The notes below the pieces were generated by a model. That model did not search any database. It was not told where the DNA came from and worked only from the letters and a program-made list of their open reading frames with translations. A stretch of 64,000 bases of DNA, taken from Bacillota bacterium (GTDB lineage: Bacteria > Bacillota > Clostridia > Peptostreptococcales > Anaerovoracaceae). Shown piece after piece: positions 35,516 to 44,261 of this stretch (within the stretch, counting starts at the first letter, position 1; each line of letters starts with the position of its first letter). The stretch is taken from assembly GCA_017394515.1 (NCBI GenBank), contig JAFPXY010000018.1, positions 1 through 64,000 on the forward strand, read 5' to 3'. A program made the translations under genes and the position numbers.

Positions 35516-38080
35516 ATGGAACAGTATAATGTAACGGGCATGAGCTGCGCGGCATGCAGCGCCCGTGTAGAAAAAGCAGTATCGAAGGTGGAGGGCGTAA
35601 CTGCCTGCTCCGTAAGTCTCCTCACAAACTCCATGGGAGTTGAGGGAACTGCGTCTCCTCAAGCCATCATCAAGGCAGTTACCGACGCCGGATACGGCGC
35701 ATCCGTCAAAGGTGCAGGTGCGCAAAAAACTGTCAGCCAATCAGAGAAACTGAAGGCCGAAGAGGAAGCCCTCCGGGACACGGAGACGCCTAAACTCAAG
35801 AAGCGCCTAATAACATCGGCGGTGTTTCTCATCATCCTCATGTATTTCAGCATGGGGCACATGATGTGGGGCTGGCCGGTGCCGGATATATTCGAGAATC
35901 ACGTAGCTCTGGGTCTTTTGGAGCTCCTCCTGGCTCTCATCATAATGGTCATAAACGGCAAGTTCTTTACATCAGGCTTCGGATCCTTAAGGCATGGAGC
36001 ACCTAACATGGACACCTTGGTTGCTCTCGGATCCACAGCATCCTTCGGATATTCTCTGGTGGAACTTTTTATCATGATAGACGCCATGGGTAAGGGAGAT
36101 CATGAGACCGTCATGAAGTACGGCATGAATCTCTACTTCGAGTCGGCGGCTATGATCCCGACTTTGATCACCATAGGTAAGATGCTGGAAGCCATGTCCA
36201 AGGGTAAGACCACGGACGCCCTGAAGGGCTTGATGAAACTTGCTCCTCAGACAGCCATCAGGCTCAGCCCTGACGGAACTGAGAGAGAAGTTCCCATCGA
36301 TGATATTATGATCGGAGATGTGGTAGCCGTGAAGCCCGGCGAGAGCATCCCTGTAGACGGCATCATCGTGGAAGGATCCACGGCGGTAAACGAATCTGCG
36401 TTGACCGGCGAGAGCATCCCCGTTGATAAAGAAGAAGGAGACAGCGTATCCCAGGCCACCATGAACCAGGCCGGATATATCAAGGTTAGAGCTACTCGTG
36501 TAGGGGAGGACACGACCCTTTCTCAGATAATTAAGACCGTGTCGGATGCAGCTGCCACCAAGGCGCCAATAGCAAGGATCGCAGACAAGGTAGCAGGAGT
36601 CTTCGTTCCGGTGGTAATGGGTATTGCACTCGTCACCATGGCAGGATGGCTCATAGCGGGCAAGGAGTTCGGCTTCGCCATAGCTCGCGCCATCTCAGTT
36701 CTGGTCATCAGCTGCCCCTGCGCTCTGGGACTTGCCACACCCGTTGCCATTATGGTAGGTAACGGCGTAGGCGCCAAGAACGGCATCCTTTACAAGACAG
36801 CAGCCTCCCTGGAATCTCTGGGACGCACTCAGGTCGTGGCCCTGGACAAGACCGGTACAATAACAGAAGGCGAGCCCAAGGTAACGGATATCATCCCTCT
36901 TAACGGAATGGAGCAGGAGGAATTCCTGAAGGTAGCAGCCTCTCTTGAAAAGAAGAGCGAGCATCCTTTGGCTAAGGCCATAGTGACCAGAGCTGAAGGC
37001 CTTGACATAGACGAAGTCACTGACTTCACAGCGCTTCCCGGAAACGGCATAAGGGCTACAGGAACCCAGGGTGAGAAGCTCCTTGCGGGCAACCTTAAGT
37101 TCATAACCAAGTATGTTGATATCACTGATGACATAAGAAACCGTGCTGACAAGCTTTCAGAGGAGGGGAAGACGCCTCTTCTGTTCTTAAAAGATTCCCA
37201 GCTCCTGGGTATCATCGCTGTAGCGGATACCATCAAGCAGGACTCCGTGGAAGCCATCGCTCAGCTTAAGAAGATGGGCATATATGTTGCCATGATCACG
37301 GGAGACAATTTCAAGACGGCATCTGCCATAGCAGAGCAGGCCAGGGTGGATCAGATCTACGCCGGCGTGCTTCCTGAAGAGAAGGCCGGCATCATAGAGA
37401 AACTCAAAGCCTGTGGCAAGACCGCCATGGTGGGAGACGGCATAAACGATGCGCCGGCCCTTACCACAGCAGATACCGGCATCGCCATCGGAGCCGGAGC
37501 GGATGTGGCCATAGACGCAGCGGACGTGGTGGTCATGAAGAGCACCCTTACAGACGTGGTGGCTGCCATCAGGATGAGCAGGGCGACCATAAGGAATATC
37601 CATGAGAATCTGTTTTGGGCCTTCTTCTATAACGCCATCTGCATTCCTTTGGCCATAGGGCTTTTCGGCATAGCACTCCAGCCCATGTATGGGGCAATGG
37701 CCATGAGTTTGTCCAGTTTCTGCGTCTGCATGAACGCTTTGAGGCTGAATCTGGTGAAACTCTACGATCCAACTCACGACAGAAAAGGCAAACCCGCGGA
37801 TCTCAATCCTCTGTACGAGGAAGCCATAAATAAAGCAAATGATGATTTAAATAACAAGGAGGATAATCTAATGGAAAAAACTATCAAAGTTGAAGGTATG
37901 ATGTGCATGCACTGCGAAGCTACAGTCAAGAAGGCTCTTGAAGCCATCGACGGAGTTGAGTCAGCCGTTGCTTCTCACGAAGCAGGAACCGCTGTAGTAC
38001 AGCTTTCCAAGGATGTAGCTGATGAAGTGCTCACCAAGGCCATCGAAGATAAGGATTACGAAGTAAAGGGAATCGAATAA
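35516..38080 (+). CDS. copA: Copper-exporting P-type ATPase fused to a CopZ-like metallochaperone
   Basis: An 854-residue copper pump. It has an N-terminal heavy-metal domain (Cys11 and Cys14 in GMSCAACSARV), eight expected membrane helices, the transport motif CPC (Cys400, Cys402), the phosphorylated Asp444 in DKTGT, the SEHPLAKA motif, and the hinge GDGINDAPAL. After residue 785 a second heavy-metal domain follows (Cys797 and Cys800 in MMCMHCEA), which looks like an entire CopZ. The short charged linker contains an encoded AAGGAGG ribosome site, so CopZ may also be made alone. Copper specificity is supported by CPC and by csoR next door. Confidence 0.93.
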   Translation: MEQYNVTGMSCAACSARVEKAVSKVEGVTACSVSLLTNSMGVEGTASPQAIIKAVTDAGYGASVKGAGAQKTVSQSEKLKAEEEALRDTETPKLKKRLITSAVFLIILMYFSMGHMMWGWPVPDIFENHVALGLLELLLALIIMVINGKFFTSGFGSLRHGAPNMDTLVALGSTASFGYSLVELFIMIDAMGKGDHETVMKYGMNLYFESAAMIPTLITIGKMLEAMSKGKTTDALKGLMKLAPQTAIRLSPDGTEREVPIDDIMIGDVVAVKPGESIPVDGIIVEGSTAVNESALTGESIPVDKEEGDSVSQATMNQAGYIKVRATRVGEDTTLSQIIKTVSDAAATKAPIARIADKVAGVFVPVVMGIALVTMAGWLIAGKEFGFAIARAISVLVISCPCALGLATPVAIMVGNGVGAKNGILYKTAASLESLGRTQVVALDKTGTITEGEPKVTDIIPLNGMEQEEFLKVAASLEKKSEHPLAKAIVTRAEGLDIDEVTDFTALPGNGIRATGTQGEKLLAGNLKFITKYVDITDDIRNRADKLSEEGKTPLLFLKDSQLLGIIAVADTIKQDSVEAIAQLKKMGIYVAMITGDNFKTASAIAEQARVDQIYAGVLPEEKAGIIEKLKACGKTAMVGDGINDAPALTTADTGIAIGAGADVAIDAADVVVMKSTLTDVVAAIRMSRATIRNIHENLFWAFFYNAICIPLAIGLFGIALQPMYGAMAMSLSSFCVCMNALRLNLVKLYDPTHDRKGKPADLNPLYEEAINKANDDLNNKEDNLMEKTIKVEGMMCMHCEATVKKALEAIDGVESAVASHEAGTAVVQLSKDVADEVLTKAIEDKDYEVKGIE
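37856..37873 (+). promoter_or_regulatory. Internal ribosome binding site and start codon for a separate CopZ
   Basis: AAGGAGG at 37856-37862 lies 8 bases before ATG 37871, which is in frame with copA. Translation from here would give a 69-residue protein with the CxxC copper site, the normal length of CopZ. The site is stronger than that of copA itself. Confidence 0.65.
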
Positions 38081-38098
38081 TCACATCGATCAATTGCC

Positions 38099-39085
38099 AT
38101 GAAACAGAATCTTCATACCCACACTACCTTTTGTGATGGTAACAATTCAATATCGGAGATGATAAGTTCGGCACTCCATAAGGACTTCGACGTTCTGGGG
38201 TTCAGCGGCCACAGTTTCACTTACTTCGATAAGAGCTACTGCATGAGTGAAGAGGAGACTCTTCAGTACATCGAGGGAGTCAATAGCGCTAAGGAATTTT
38301 TCATAAAAGATCCGGAAAGGGCAGCTAATTTTTACGCCTACGACATGGATTACAGGAAGCCTTTGAGGATATATCTTGGCGTGGAGCAAGATCTCTATTC
38401 AGACAAGCCGGCCTTAAGAAAGCCTCGGGGCATCTTCAACCCTGGAACTCCAGAAGGAGTCTATGATTACATCATCGGCTCCACCCACGCTTTCAGGCTC
38501 AACTGGAATGAACTGGAGTACTACGTCAGGGACCTTCATAAATACAGGGAGCCTGATCTTAACGGAGTGACAGATTCTGATGACGGCGTATATCTCTATG
38601 TGGATTACAGCCTTGAAGCCATGGAATGGGCCATAGCTAACATCTTCAAAGGAGATCCGCTGACCTTTGCCGAGTGGTACTTCCTGGATGAAGGCCACAT
38701 AGTGGATGAAACGGACTGCGATATAGTAGGGCATTTCGATCTTCTTACGAAGTTCAACGAGCAGAAGAAGCTTTTCGATGAAACGTCACCGCGCTTTAAG
38801 AGATCCCGAGATCACGCCTTGGAAATGATCTTCAGGAGTTTCAAAGCTAAGGGCAGGACGCCCATCTTCGAGATCAACACCGGCGCCATGGCAAAGGGTT
38901 ACAGAACTACTCCTTATCCGTCTCAGGAGACCCTCGGCCTCATCCGGGAGATGGGCGGAAGGATCGTGATCAATTCCGACTGCCACAGGGCAGAACTTCT
39001 GGACTATTGCCTAGAAGAGGCAGAACATTACGCCTTGAGCACAGGCTTCAAAAGAATTGAAGGAGATTTCTTAATATTTGAGTAA
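38099..39085 (+). CDS. PHP-domain phosphatase, histidinol-phosphatase-like
   Basis: A 328-residue PHP-fold metal-dependent phosphoesterase, cytoplasmic. Metal-site motifs occur in family order: LHTHTTFCDG at the start, GFSGHSF, GVEQDL, IIGSTHAF, VGHFDLL, and INSDCHRAE. The HisK-type histidinol phosphatase is the closest named relative, but the protein is longer than usual and no his genes are nearby. No clear ribosome site precedes ATG 38099, only 18 bases after the copAZ stop. It may therefore depend on translation from upstream. Confidence 0.8.
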   Translation: MKQNLHTHTTFCDGNNSISEMISSALHKDFDVLGFSGHSFTYFDKSYCMSEEETLQYIEGVNSAKEFFIKDPERAANFYAYDMDYRKPLRIYLGVEQDLYSDKPALRKPRGIFNPGTPEGVYDYIIGSTHAFRLNWNELEYYVRDLHKYREPDLNGVTDSDDGVYLYVDYSLEAMEWAIANIFKGDPLTFAEWYFLDEGHIVDETDCDIVGHFDLLTKFNEQKKLFDETSPRFKRSRDHALEMIFRSFKAKGRTPIFEINTGAMAKGYRTTPYPSQETLGLIREMGGRIVINSDCHRAELLDYCLEEAEHYALSTGFKRIEGDFLIFE

Positions 39086-39089
39086 GCCT

Positions 39090-39126
39090 AAGGCCTGATA
39101 ATTGAGCAGATTATCAGGCCTTATTT
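39090..39126 (+). terminator. Terminator after the PHP phosphatase gene
   Basis: AAGGCCTGATAAT (39090-39102) pairs perfectly with ATTATCAGGCCTT (39110-39122) over 13 bp, followed by ATTT. Confidence 0.85.
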
Positions 39127-39127
39127 C

Positions 39128-39156
39128 TTGAACAATCATATAATATGTGATATACT
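39128..39156 (+). promoter_or_regulatory. Promoter of the ferredoxin-dynamin-acyltransferase operon
   Basis: TTGAAC (39128-39133), a 17-base spacer and an extended -10 (TGaTATACT, ending 39156). The first gene starts 60 bases downstream with AGGAGGC. Confidence 0.75.
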
Positions 39157-39216
39157 GACTATGTATGTAATGAAGCGCCATCTGGCGCAAAAAATGACTA
39201 TAGGAGGCATAATATT

Positions 39217-39708
39217 ATGCAGCTTCTCGAAAGAGTAAAACATTGTAATGGCTGCGCAGCCTGCGTGGTTCCATGCAAGCATAACGCAGTGAAACTTTTT
39301 GAAAGAGATTCTGAGGAAGCTAAGGAGCTTCTTTCCAAACATCCCGATAAACATCATCCTGAGGGAAAGAAGAAGGTAGCCATCGTTAACGAAGGAGCCT
39401 GCGACAGATGCAACGCCTGCGTGCTTTTCTGTCCCATCTTCAATCCTGTGGAACTGCCTGAATTCGAAGACTGGTATGAATACGATCCCGCCTTTGATGA
39501 AAGGGATATGCCCAAGTATTATCGTGAGACCATGAGAATGGCCAGGGCAGGTAAGCATACGGAGTTCGTAGGAACACTTTGTCAGATCGCGGCTCTTAAG
39601 TCCTTAAACGGCGACAAGATCCCGCAGAATCTCATTCTTAAACCGCTTCTTTGCACTAAGGAAAAGCAGGACAGCGAGCCCTGCTGCAGTGAATGTATTT
39701 TTTATTAA
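39217..39708 (+). CDS. Ferredoxin-like protein with two 4Fe-4S motifs and FrhB-like tail
   Basis: A 163-residue cytoplasmic iron-sulfur protein. Two four-Cys motifs are clear: Cys10, 13, 16, 20 (CNGCAACVVPC) and Cys62, 65, 68, 72 (CDRCNACVLFCPIF), so it probably carries two clusters. The C-terminal part has FVGTLCQIAALKSL and ends in CCSECIFY. These recall the GTPCQIAAL segment of coenzyme F420 hydrogenase beta (FrhB)-type proteins, but the rest of that domain is missing. It is the first gene of an operon with a dynamin-like GTPase 6 bases downstream. Its electron partner is unknown. Confidence 0.7.
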   Translation: MQLLERVKHCNGCAACVVPCKHNAVKLFERDSEEAKELLSKHPDKHHPEGKKKVAIVNEGACDRCNACVLFCPIFNPVELPEFEDWYEYDPAFDERDMPKYYRETMRMARAGKHTEFVGTLCQIAALKSLNGDKIPQNLILKPLLCTKEKQDSEPCCSECIFY

Positions 39709-39714
39709 TAGTTT

Positions 39715-41064
39715 ATGTTAAGACCGATAATTGAAATAACCAAAGAGATGAGGGAAGTATTCTCCCACTATGAGCTAACCAAAAAGGAGCTCAAGAGGAC
39801 CGAAGAACTCATCGATAAAATTGAAAATCAGAAGATAACCATTTCCGTCATAGGCCAGTTCAAGCGCGGCAAGAGCATGCTGGTGAACTCCATCCTGGGG
39901 GATAAGATCCTGCCCATCGGAATCGTTCCTGTTACAGCCGTTGTCACCACCATTGAATATGGTGAGAAGGCCGCTACAGTCAGATTCGACAATGGCATTA
40001 TCAAGGAGATACCCTTCGAGGATATGGCTGAATACATCAACGAGCAGTCCAACACCGACAATCATCTGGGAGTTAGACAGGTGGCAGTCTACAGCCCTTC
40101 AGATTTCCTTCAGGGCGGCATAACCCTGGTGGATACTCCGGGTGTAGGATCAGTTCATCAGAAAAATACCGACGAAGCCTATGCTTTCGTTAAGGAATCC
40201 GACGCCGTCATCTTCATGCTTTCCGTGGACAGCCCTATAAACCAGATCGAGGTGGAATTCCTTAAGAACGCCAAAGAATTCGCATCCAAGTTCTATTTCG
40301 TGGTGAACAAGATCGACACCATAGACAATGATGATCTCAATGACTATATGGCATACTGCACGGATCTCATTAAGAGATTAATGGATGTGGATAACATTCA
40401 GATCTTCGCCGTAAGCGCTAAGAAGAATATAGGCGTGGAAGAATTGAAGGCAGCCGTAAGACACGATTGCGAGACCACGGTTCGCGAGATCATCGAACAG
40501 TCCGCCGGACTTAAGATGAAGGATATCGGAGCTTCAGCCCTCTCACAGATCATGCTCTACAGGACGACCCTTCAGATGACGGGCAAGCAGTTCGAGTTCA
40601 CCTTTGATGAGCTCTCCAAGACCTTCGATGACTTAAGAAAGGAAGCCGAGGATTACTGTGAGCACTTCCGCTCCAATCCGAAGATGCTGGAAGCCAAGCT
40701 GAACGACATCAAGAATAAACTTTCCTATGAAGTGTCCAGACTTTTCAGAATAGATTACTACTACGACATTTCGTCCGTAGACTTCTACAGAGGAGGCAAG
40801 GTGGATGAAGAGGGAAGGCGCGACTTAAGAGAAGACTTCATGAAGGCTGTGAACGACATCTTCAGTGAATTGGAGAATACCATAAAGTCCGTTTTCATGT
40901 TCAAGGAAGAGAACACCTTTACAGTAACCCAGAGAATCTATGACGTGAACAAGCTTACGAGAAGGCTGATCCGTTTGAGGACTGAACTGGAGCGCACTCC
41001 AAAGGAACAGGCAGCGATCGACGCCAATCGCAAGCCCGAGTTCAAACCGGTAAACTGCGACTGA
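39715..41064 (+). CDS. Bacterial dynamin-like GTPase
   Basis: Dynamin-family GTPases bind and reshape membranes. This 449-residue protein has the P-loop GQFKRGKS (residues 47-54), the switch threonine in PVTAVVTT (72-79), DTPG at 140-143 and NKID at 198-201. A long, mostly helical C-terminal region follows with no transmembrane segment, so membrane contact would be peripheral. It is shorter than BDLP or DynA. It lies 6 bases after the ferredoxin-like gene and 22 bases before a phospholipid acyltransferase gene, which supports a membrane-lipid role. Confidence 0.83.
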   Translation: MLRPIIEITKEMREVFSHYELTKKELKRTEELIDKIENQKITISVIGQFKRGKSMLVNSILGDKILPIGIVPVTAVVTTIEYGEKAATVRFDNGIIKEIPFEDMAEYINEQSNTDNHLGVRQVAVYSPSDFLQGGITLVDTPGVGSVHQKNTDEAYAFVKESDAVIFMLSVDSPINQIEVEFLKNAKEFASKFYFVVNKIDTIDNDDLNDYMAYCTDLIKRLMDVDNIQIFAVSAKKNIGVEELKAAVRHDCETTVREIIEQSAGLKMKDIGASALSQIMLYRTTLQMTGKQFEFTFDELSKTFDDLRKEAEDYCEHFRSNPKMLEAKLNDIKNKLSYEVSRLFRIDYYYDISSVDFYRGGKVDEEGRRDLREDFMKAVNDIFSELENTIKSVFMFKEENTFTVTQRIYDVNKLTRRLIRLRTELERTPKEQAAIDANRKPEFKPVNCD

Positions 41065-41086
41065 TAGTTGTAAAAGGAAACCTAAA

Positions 41087-42295
41087 ATGGCAGATCAAAA
41101 ATCCACAAAAAAGAAATACGTGAAGGCAAGCCGCCTGGTATGGTGGTTCTTTGTAGGCATTGTGGCCAGATTGTTTTTGAAGCTGAAACTTCACACGGCC
41201 TATGACCGCACGGGCTTCGAGGATCTCATGAAGAACGGTGGACCGGCTCTGGTGATATCATCCCATATTTCCAACCTGGACTTCCTGTTTTCAGGTGTGT
41301 TCCTCTATCCCAACGTGGTGACTTTCGTAGGCAGCCATCATTTCACTACCAATAAGATCACGAACTTCTTTATCAAGTACAGCCACGCCATCCCTAAGAA
41401 GATGTTTTGCGCAGATGTGAGCACCATCATAAGCATAATGCGCGCCAAGGAAGCCGGACAGATCATCGTGATCTATCCGGAAGGCAGGCTCACATGTTCA
41501 GGGCACTCCGTGCAGCTTACCGAAGGAACAGCGGAACTGGCGAAGAAACTGGGAGTTGACGTTTACTACCTTCATCAGGATGGCGCCTATAAATCAGTTC
41601 CCAAGTGGGGCGGTCTCAAGTTCCGTCCCGGTAAGATCGTCGTCCATGGAGGCAAGCTCTTCTCCAAGGAAGAACTCAAGGAACTCTCCATCGAAGAGAT
41701 AAAGCAAGGCATGAAGCAGGCCATCTACCACGATGAAGATAAGCTTCTGGAGGACGTGACATATAAGTGTAAAGCACCTGCCAAGGGCCTCGATGGTATC
41801 CTCTACAGATGCCCGGTTTGCAACGAGGAATTCAAGATGTCTTCCGAAGGAACGACCTTAAAGTGCGAAGCTTGCGGATCTTCCTGGGAGCTGGATAACA
41901 AGTACGTGCTCCATGGACCGGTCTTCGACCATATAAACGCTTGGTACGACTGGCAGGAGCAGGTCCTCGATCTGGATGAGACCATAGACAGCAATGTAAA
42001 GGTAGCAACACCCGGCGAGGATGGCCTCCTCGTAAAGGATGCGGGTCATGGAAGACTCAAGGTGGACAGGGAGAGCATAAGTTTCTCCGGCGAAGTTCTG
42101 GGGGAACCTCTGGAATTCTCAGAGAAGACTTCCATAGTGAGCGCATTCCCGGCGTCGGTGGCGGATCACGTATCCATGTATTCCAAGAGAGTGCTTTACT
42201 ATTTCTATCCGGAGCCTGATAAGAAGGCCACCGTCAAGTGGGTTCAGTATCTGGATAAGGTGACCAAAGAGAGAAACGAAAAACAGGAGAAATAA
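41087..42295 (+). CDS. PlsC-family acyltransferase with C-terminal zinc ribbon
   Basis: Members of this family acylate lysophosphatidate or related lipids at the membrane. The catalytic motif HISNLD (HX4D) is at residues 60-65 and the substrate motif PEGR at 131-134, after one N-terminal hydrophobic segment. Unusually, about 165 residues follow the catalytic domain, beginning with a zinc-ribbon motif (Cys242, Cys245, Cys260, Cys263) and then a beta-rich region. The 402-residue length is well above normal PlsC. It is the third gene of the dynamin operon. The acyl acceptor is not evident. Confidence 0.82.
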   Translation: MADQKSTKKKYVKASRLVWWFFVGIVARLFLKLKLHTAYDRTGFEDLMKNGGPALVISSHISNLDFLFSGVFLYPNVVTFVGSHHFTTNKITNFFIKYSHAIPKKMFCADVSTIISIMRAKEAGQIIVIYPEGRLTCSGHSVQLTEGTAELAKKLGVDVYYLHQDGAYKSVPKWGGLKFRPGKIVVHGGKLFSKEELKELSIEEIKQGMKQAIYHDEDKLLEDVTYKCKAPAKGLDGILYRCPVCNEEFKMSSEGTTLKCEACGSSWELDNKYVLHGPVFDHINAWYDWQEQVLDLDETIDSNVKVATPGEDGLLVKDAGHGRLKVDRESISFSGEVLGEPLEFSEKTSIVSAFPASVADHVSMYSKRVLYYFYPEPDKKATVKWVQYLDKVTKERNEKQEK

Positions 42296-42341
42296 ATTTT
42301 GGAAATTTTTTGCAGGAATTTCTGTGGGGCATGCAACTTTT

Positions 42342-42371
42342 TTGCGGTAGTTCCTGTATATGAGATATAAG
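42342..42371 (+). promoter_or_regulatory. Possible promoter of the serpin gene
   Basis: TTGCGG (42342-42347) and TATAAG (42366-42371) are separated by 18 bases, 33 bases before the serpin start. The match is moderate. Confidence 0.4.
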
Positions 42372-42404
42372 ACACAAAACATCAAACATTCGGGGGTGAA
42401 CCAA

Positions 42405-44129
42405 ATGAAGAAAGGATTATTGATCAAACTGACGACACTGATGCTGTCCATGGCGCTTATCTTTACCATGGCTGTACCGGGCATGGCCTTCGGCGCGACA
42501 TCAACCAAGGCACCTGCTACGCCTAAGATCACCAGCATCAGCACATCCTTAAACACCGTGACCATCAAATGGAGCAAGGTGAGGGGGGCAGATTTTTACA
42601 AGGTCTTTAAGAGGACCACGACCAAGGAGTGGAAGTATCTGAAATCAGTGAAGAAGACTTCCGCCAATAAGAAGAAATACTCCAATACGGTGAAGTATAA
42701 GCTCAAGGTCACAAAGGACGGAAAGAGATATAAGGTATATGTAAGGAAATATATCTACAAATATAAAGTACTTAAGAAGACCACCAAGAGGACCTACACC
42801 TTCAAGGGCAAATACAACAAAAGATACACCTTTGTAGTGAAGGCTCACAAGGATAAGAAATACAGTAAATACTCTAAAGCAAAATCCATAAAGACCGAAA
42901 AGAAGCCACAGGGCGAGATCGTATATCCGCCTGAAGACGATGATCCCGACGACTGGGATAGAAATAAGGAAGCAGAGTATGTAGAGATCCTTCAGGATGA
43001 CATGGGAGAGACTACCCAGAACGTAAGGATCGCAGCTTTCGAACTCTATAAGAAGCTCGCTTGGGAAAGCATCGAAAAGGGCGAAAACAACATGATCAGC
43101 CCGGTATCATTCTTTGCGGCTATGGGCATGCTGGAGAACGGAGCTAAGGGTGAGACCTTAGCTGAGATCGAAGCTGCTTTCAAGAATAATATCGAGGACT
43201 TCAACAACTGGTTTAATACCTGGTACAAGCTGGCAGAGCTCAAGGGTAAGACACTGAAGCTGGCAGATTCCGTCTGGGTAAGAGATGACGATAAGCTCGT
43301 TGTGGTCCAGGATTTCCAGGACAAGATCCAGCAGCTCTACATGGCTCAGTTCTTCAAAGAACCCTTCGACGAGACTACTGTCAAAAAGATCAACGACTGG
43401 GTTTACGAGCACACCGATCAGATGATCCCCAAGGTCGTGGAAAATCTTTCAAAGGATACGGTCATGGCTCTCATTAACGCCACCTGCTTCAGAGGAAAGT
43501 GGCAGGAGCCCTTCCATGAGGAAGCTACCATGAAGGATAAGCCTTTTACCAGAGAAGACGGAACCGTGGATAAGGCAGACATGATGAGATCCAGCGAGGG
43601 CAGATACTTTGAAAATGACTTCGTGACAGGCACCTTCAAATACTATAGAAAAGGCTACAAGATCATGTTCCTTCTTCCTAAGGAAGGAGTGAGCGTTAAG
43701 GATGCTCTGGAGAATCTAAAGGAGGACGACCTCTACAAGCTTGAGAAGGGCGCCAAGAGCTGTACAGTCAACTTGACTGTTCCGAAGTTCAACTTCGACT
43801 ATACCGCTCCTGACTCCATCGGAGCTCTTAAAGATATGGGCATCAACAAAGTGTTTGACGGAGATCTGGCAGATCTTTCCGATATGGCCAGCTATGATGA
43901 AGGAAGAGAGAATCTCTACGTCACCAACATCATCCACAAGACACACATCGATCTTCACGAAAAAGGTACTGACGCTGCTGCAGTTACAGCCATCTTGATC
44001 GACAAGGCTACTTCAGCTCCTGATCAGGAGTTCAAGGAAGTGACCCTTGACAGACCTTTCATCTTCGTGATCAGCGATAACGCTACAAGCACTCCTATCT
44101 TCATGGGAACCGTTCAGAGCATTGGTTAA
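42405..44129 (+). CDS. Secreted serpin with N-terminal Fn3-like domain
   Basis: Serpins trap target proteases irreversibly through a mobile reactive loop. This 574-residue protein has a Sec signal peptide (to about residue 31), a Lys-rich Fn3-like domain (about 36-165) and a serpin domain from about 205 to the end. Serpin hallmarks are MISPVSFFAAMGMLENGAKG, NATCFRGKW and the C-terminal DRPFIFVI. The hinge EKGTDAAAVT (519-528) has the small residues needed for an inhibitory serpin. Counting from P17 places P1 at Ala535, with Lys534 next to it. Starts at ATG 42405 with GGGGGTGA upstream. Host or competitor proteases are possible targets. Confidence 0.9.
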   Translation: MKKGLLIKLTTLMLSMALIFTMAVPGMAFGATSTKAPATPKITSISTSLNTVTIKWSKVRGADFYKVFKRTTTKEWKYLKSVKKTSANKKKYSNTVKYKLKVTKDGKRYKVYVRKYIYKYKVLKKTTKRTYTFKGKYNKRYTFVVKAHKDKKYSKYSKAKSIKTEKKPQGEIVYPPEDDDPDDWDRNKEAEYVEILQDDMGETTQNVRIAAFELYKKLAWESIEKGENNMISPVSFFAAMGMLENGAKGETLAEIEAAFKNNIEDFNNWFNTWYKLAELKGKTLKLADSVWVRDDDKLVVVQDFQDKIQQLYMAQFFKEPFDETTVKKINDWVYEHTDQMIPKVVENLSKDTVMALINATCFRGKWQEPFHEEATMKDKPFTREDGTVDKADMMRSSEGRYFENDFVTGTFKYYRKGYKIMFLLPKEGVSVKDALENLKEDDLYKLEKGAKSCTVNLTVPKFNFDYTAPDSIGALKDMGINKVFDGDLADLSDMASYDEGRENLYVTNIIHKTHIDLHEKGTDAAAVTAILIDKATSAPDQEFKEVTLDRPFIFVISDNATSTPIFMGTVQSIG

Positions 44130-44151
44130 TATACTTTAAATGAATATATAA

Positions 44152-44187
44152 TGCCGCATCGGGGATAAACCGGTGCGGTAATTTTTT
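44152..44187 (+). terminator. Terminator after the serpin gene
   Basis: TGCCGCATCGG (44152-44162) pairs with CCGGTGCGGTA (44170-44180), with two G-T pairs, and is followed by ATTTTTT. Confidence 0.82.
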
Positions 44188-44200
44188 GCGCCTGCTTAAT

Positions 44201-44247
44201 ATTGACATATGTCGAAAACAGAGTTAATATAATAATTGACATATGTC
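44201..44247 (+). promoter_or_regulatory. Promoter and paired palindromic operators of the DUF134 gene
   Basis: ATTGACATATGTC occurs twice, at 44201-44213 and 44235-44247. Each copy holds the palindrome GACATATGTC, and the second extends to TGACATATGTCA. The first copy contains the -35 TTGACA (44202-44207). TTAATATAAT (44225-44233) between the copies supplies the -10. The arrangement fits two operator sites 34 bases apart around one promoter, probably for autoregulation. Confidence 0.7.
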
Positions 44248-44261
44248 AGAAAGGAGTCCCT

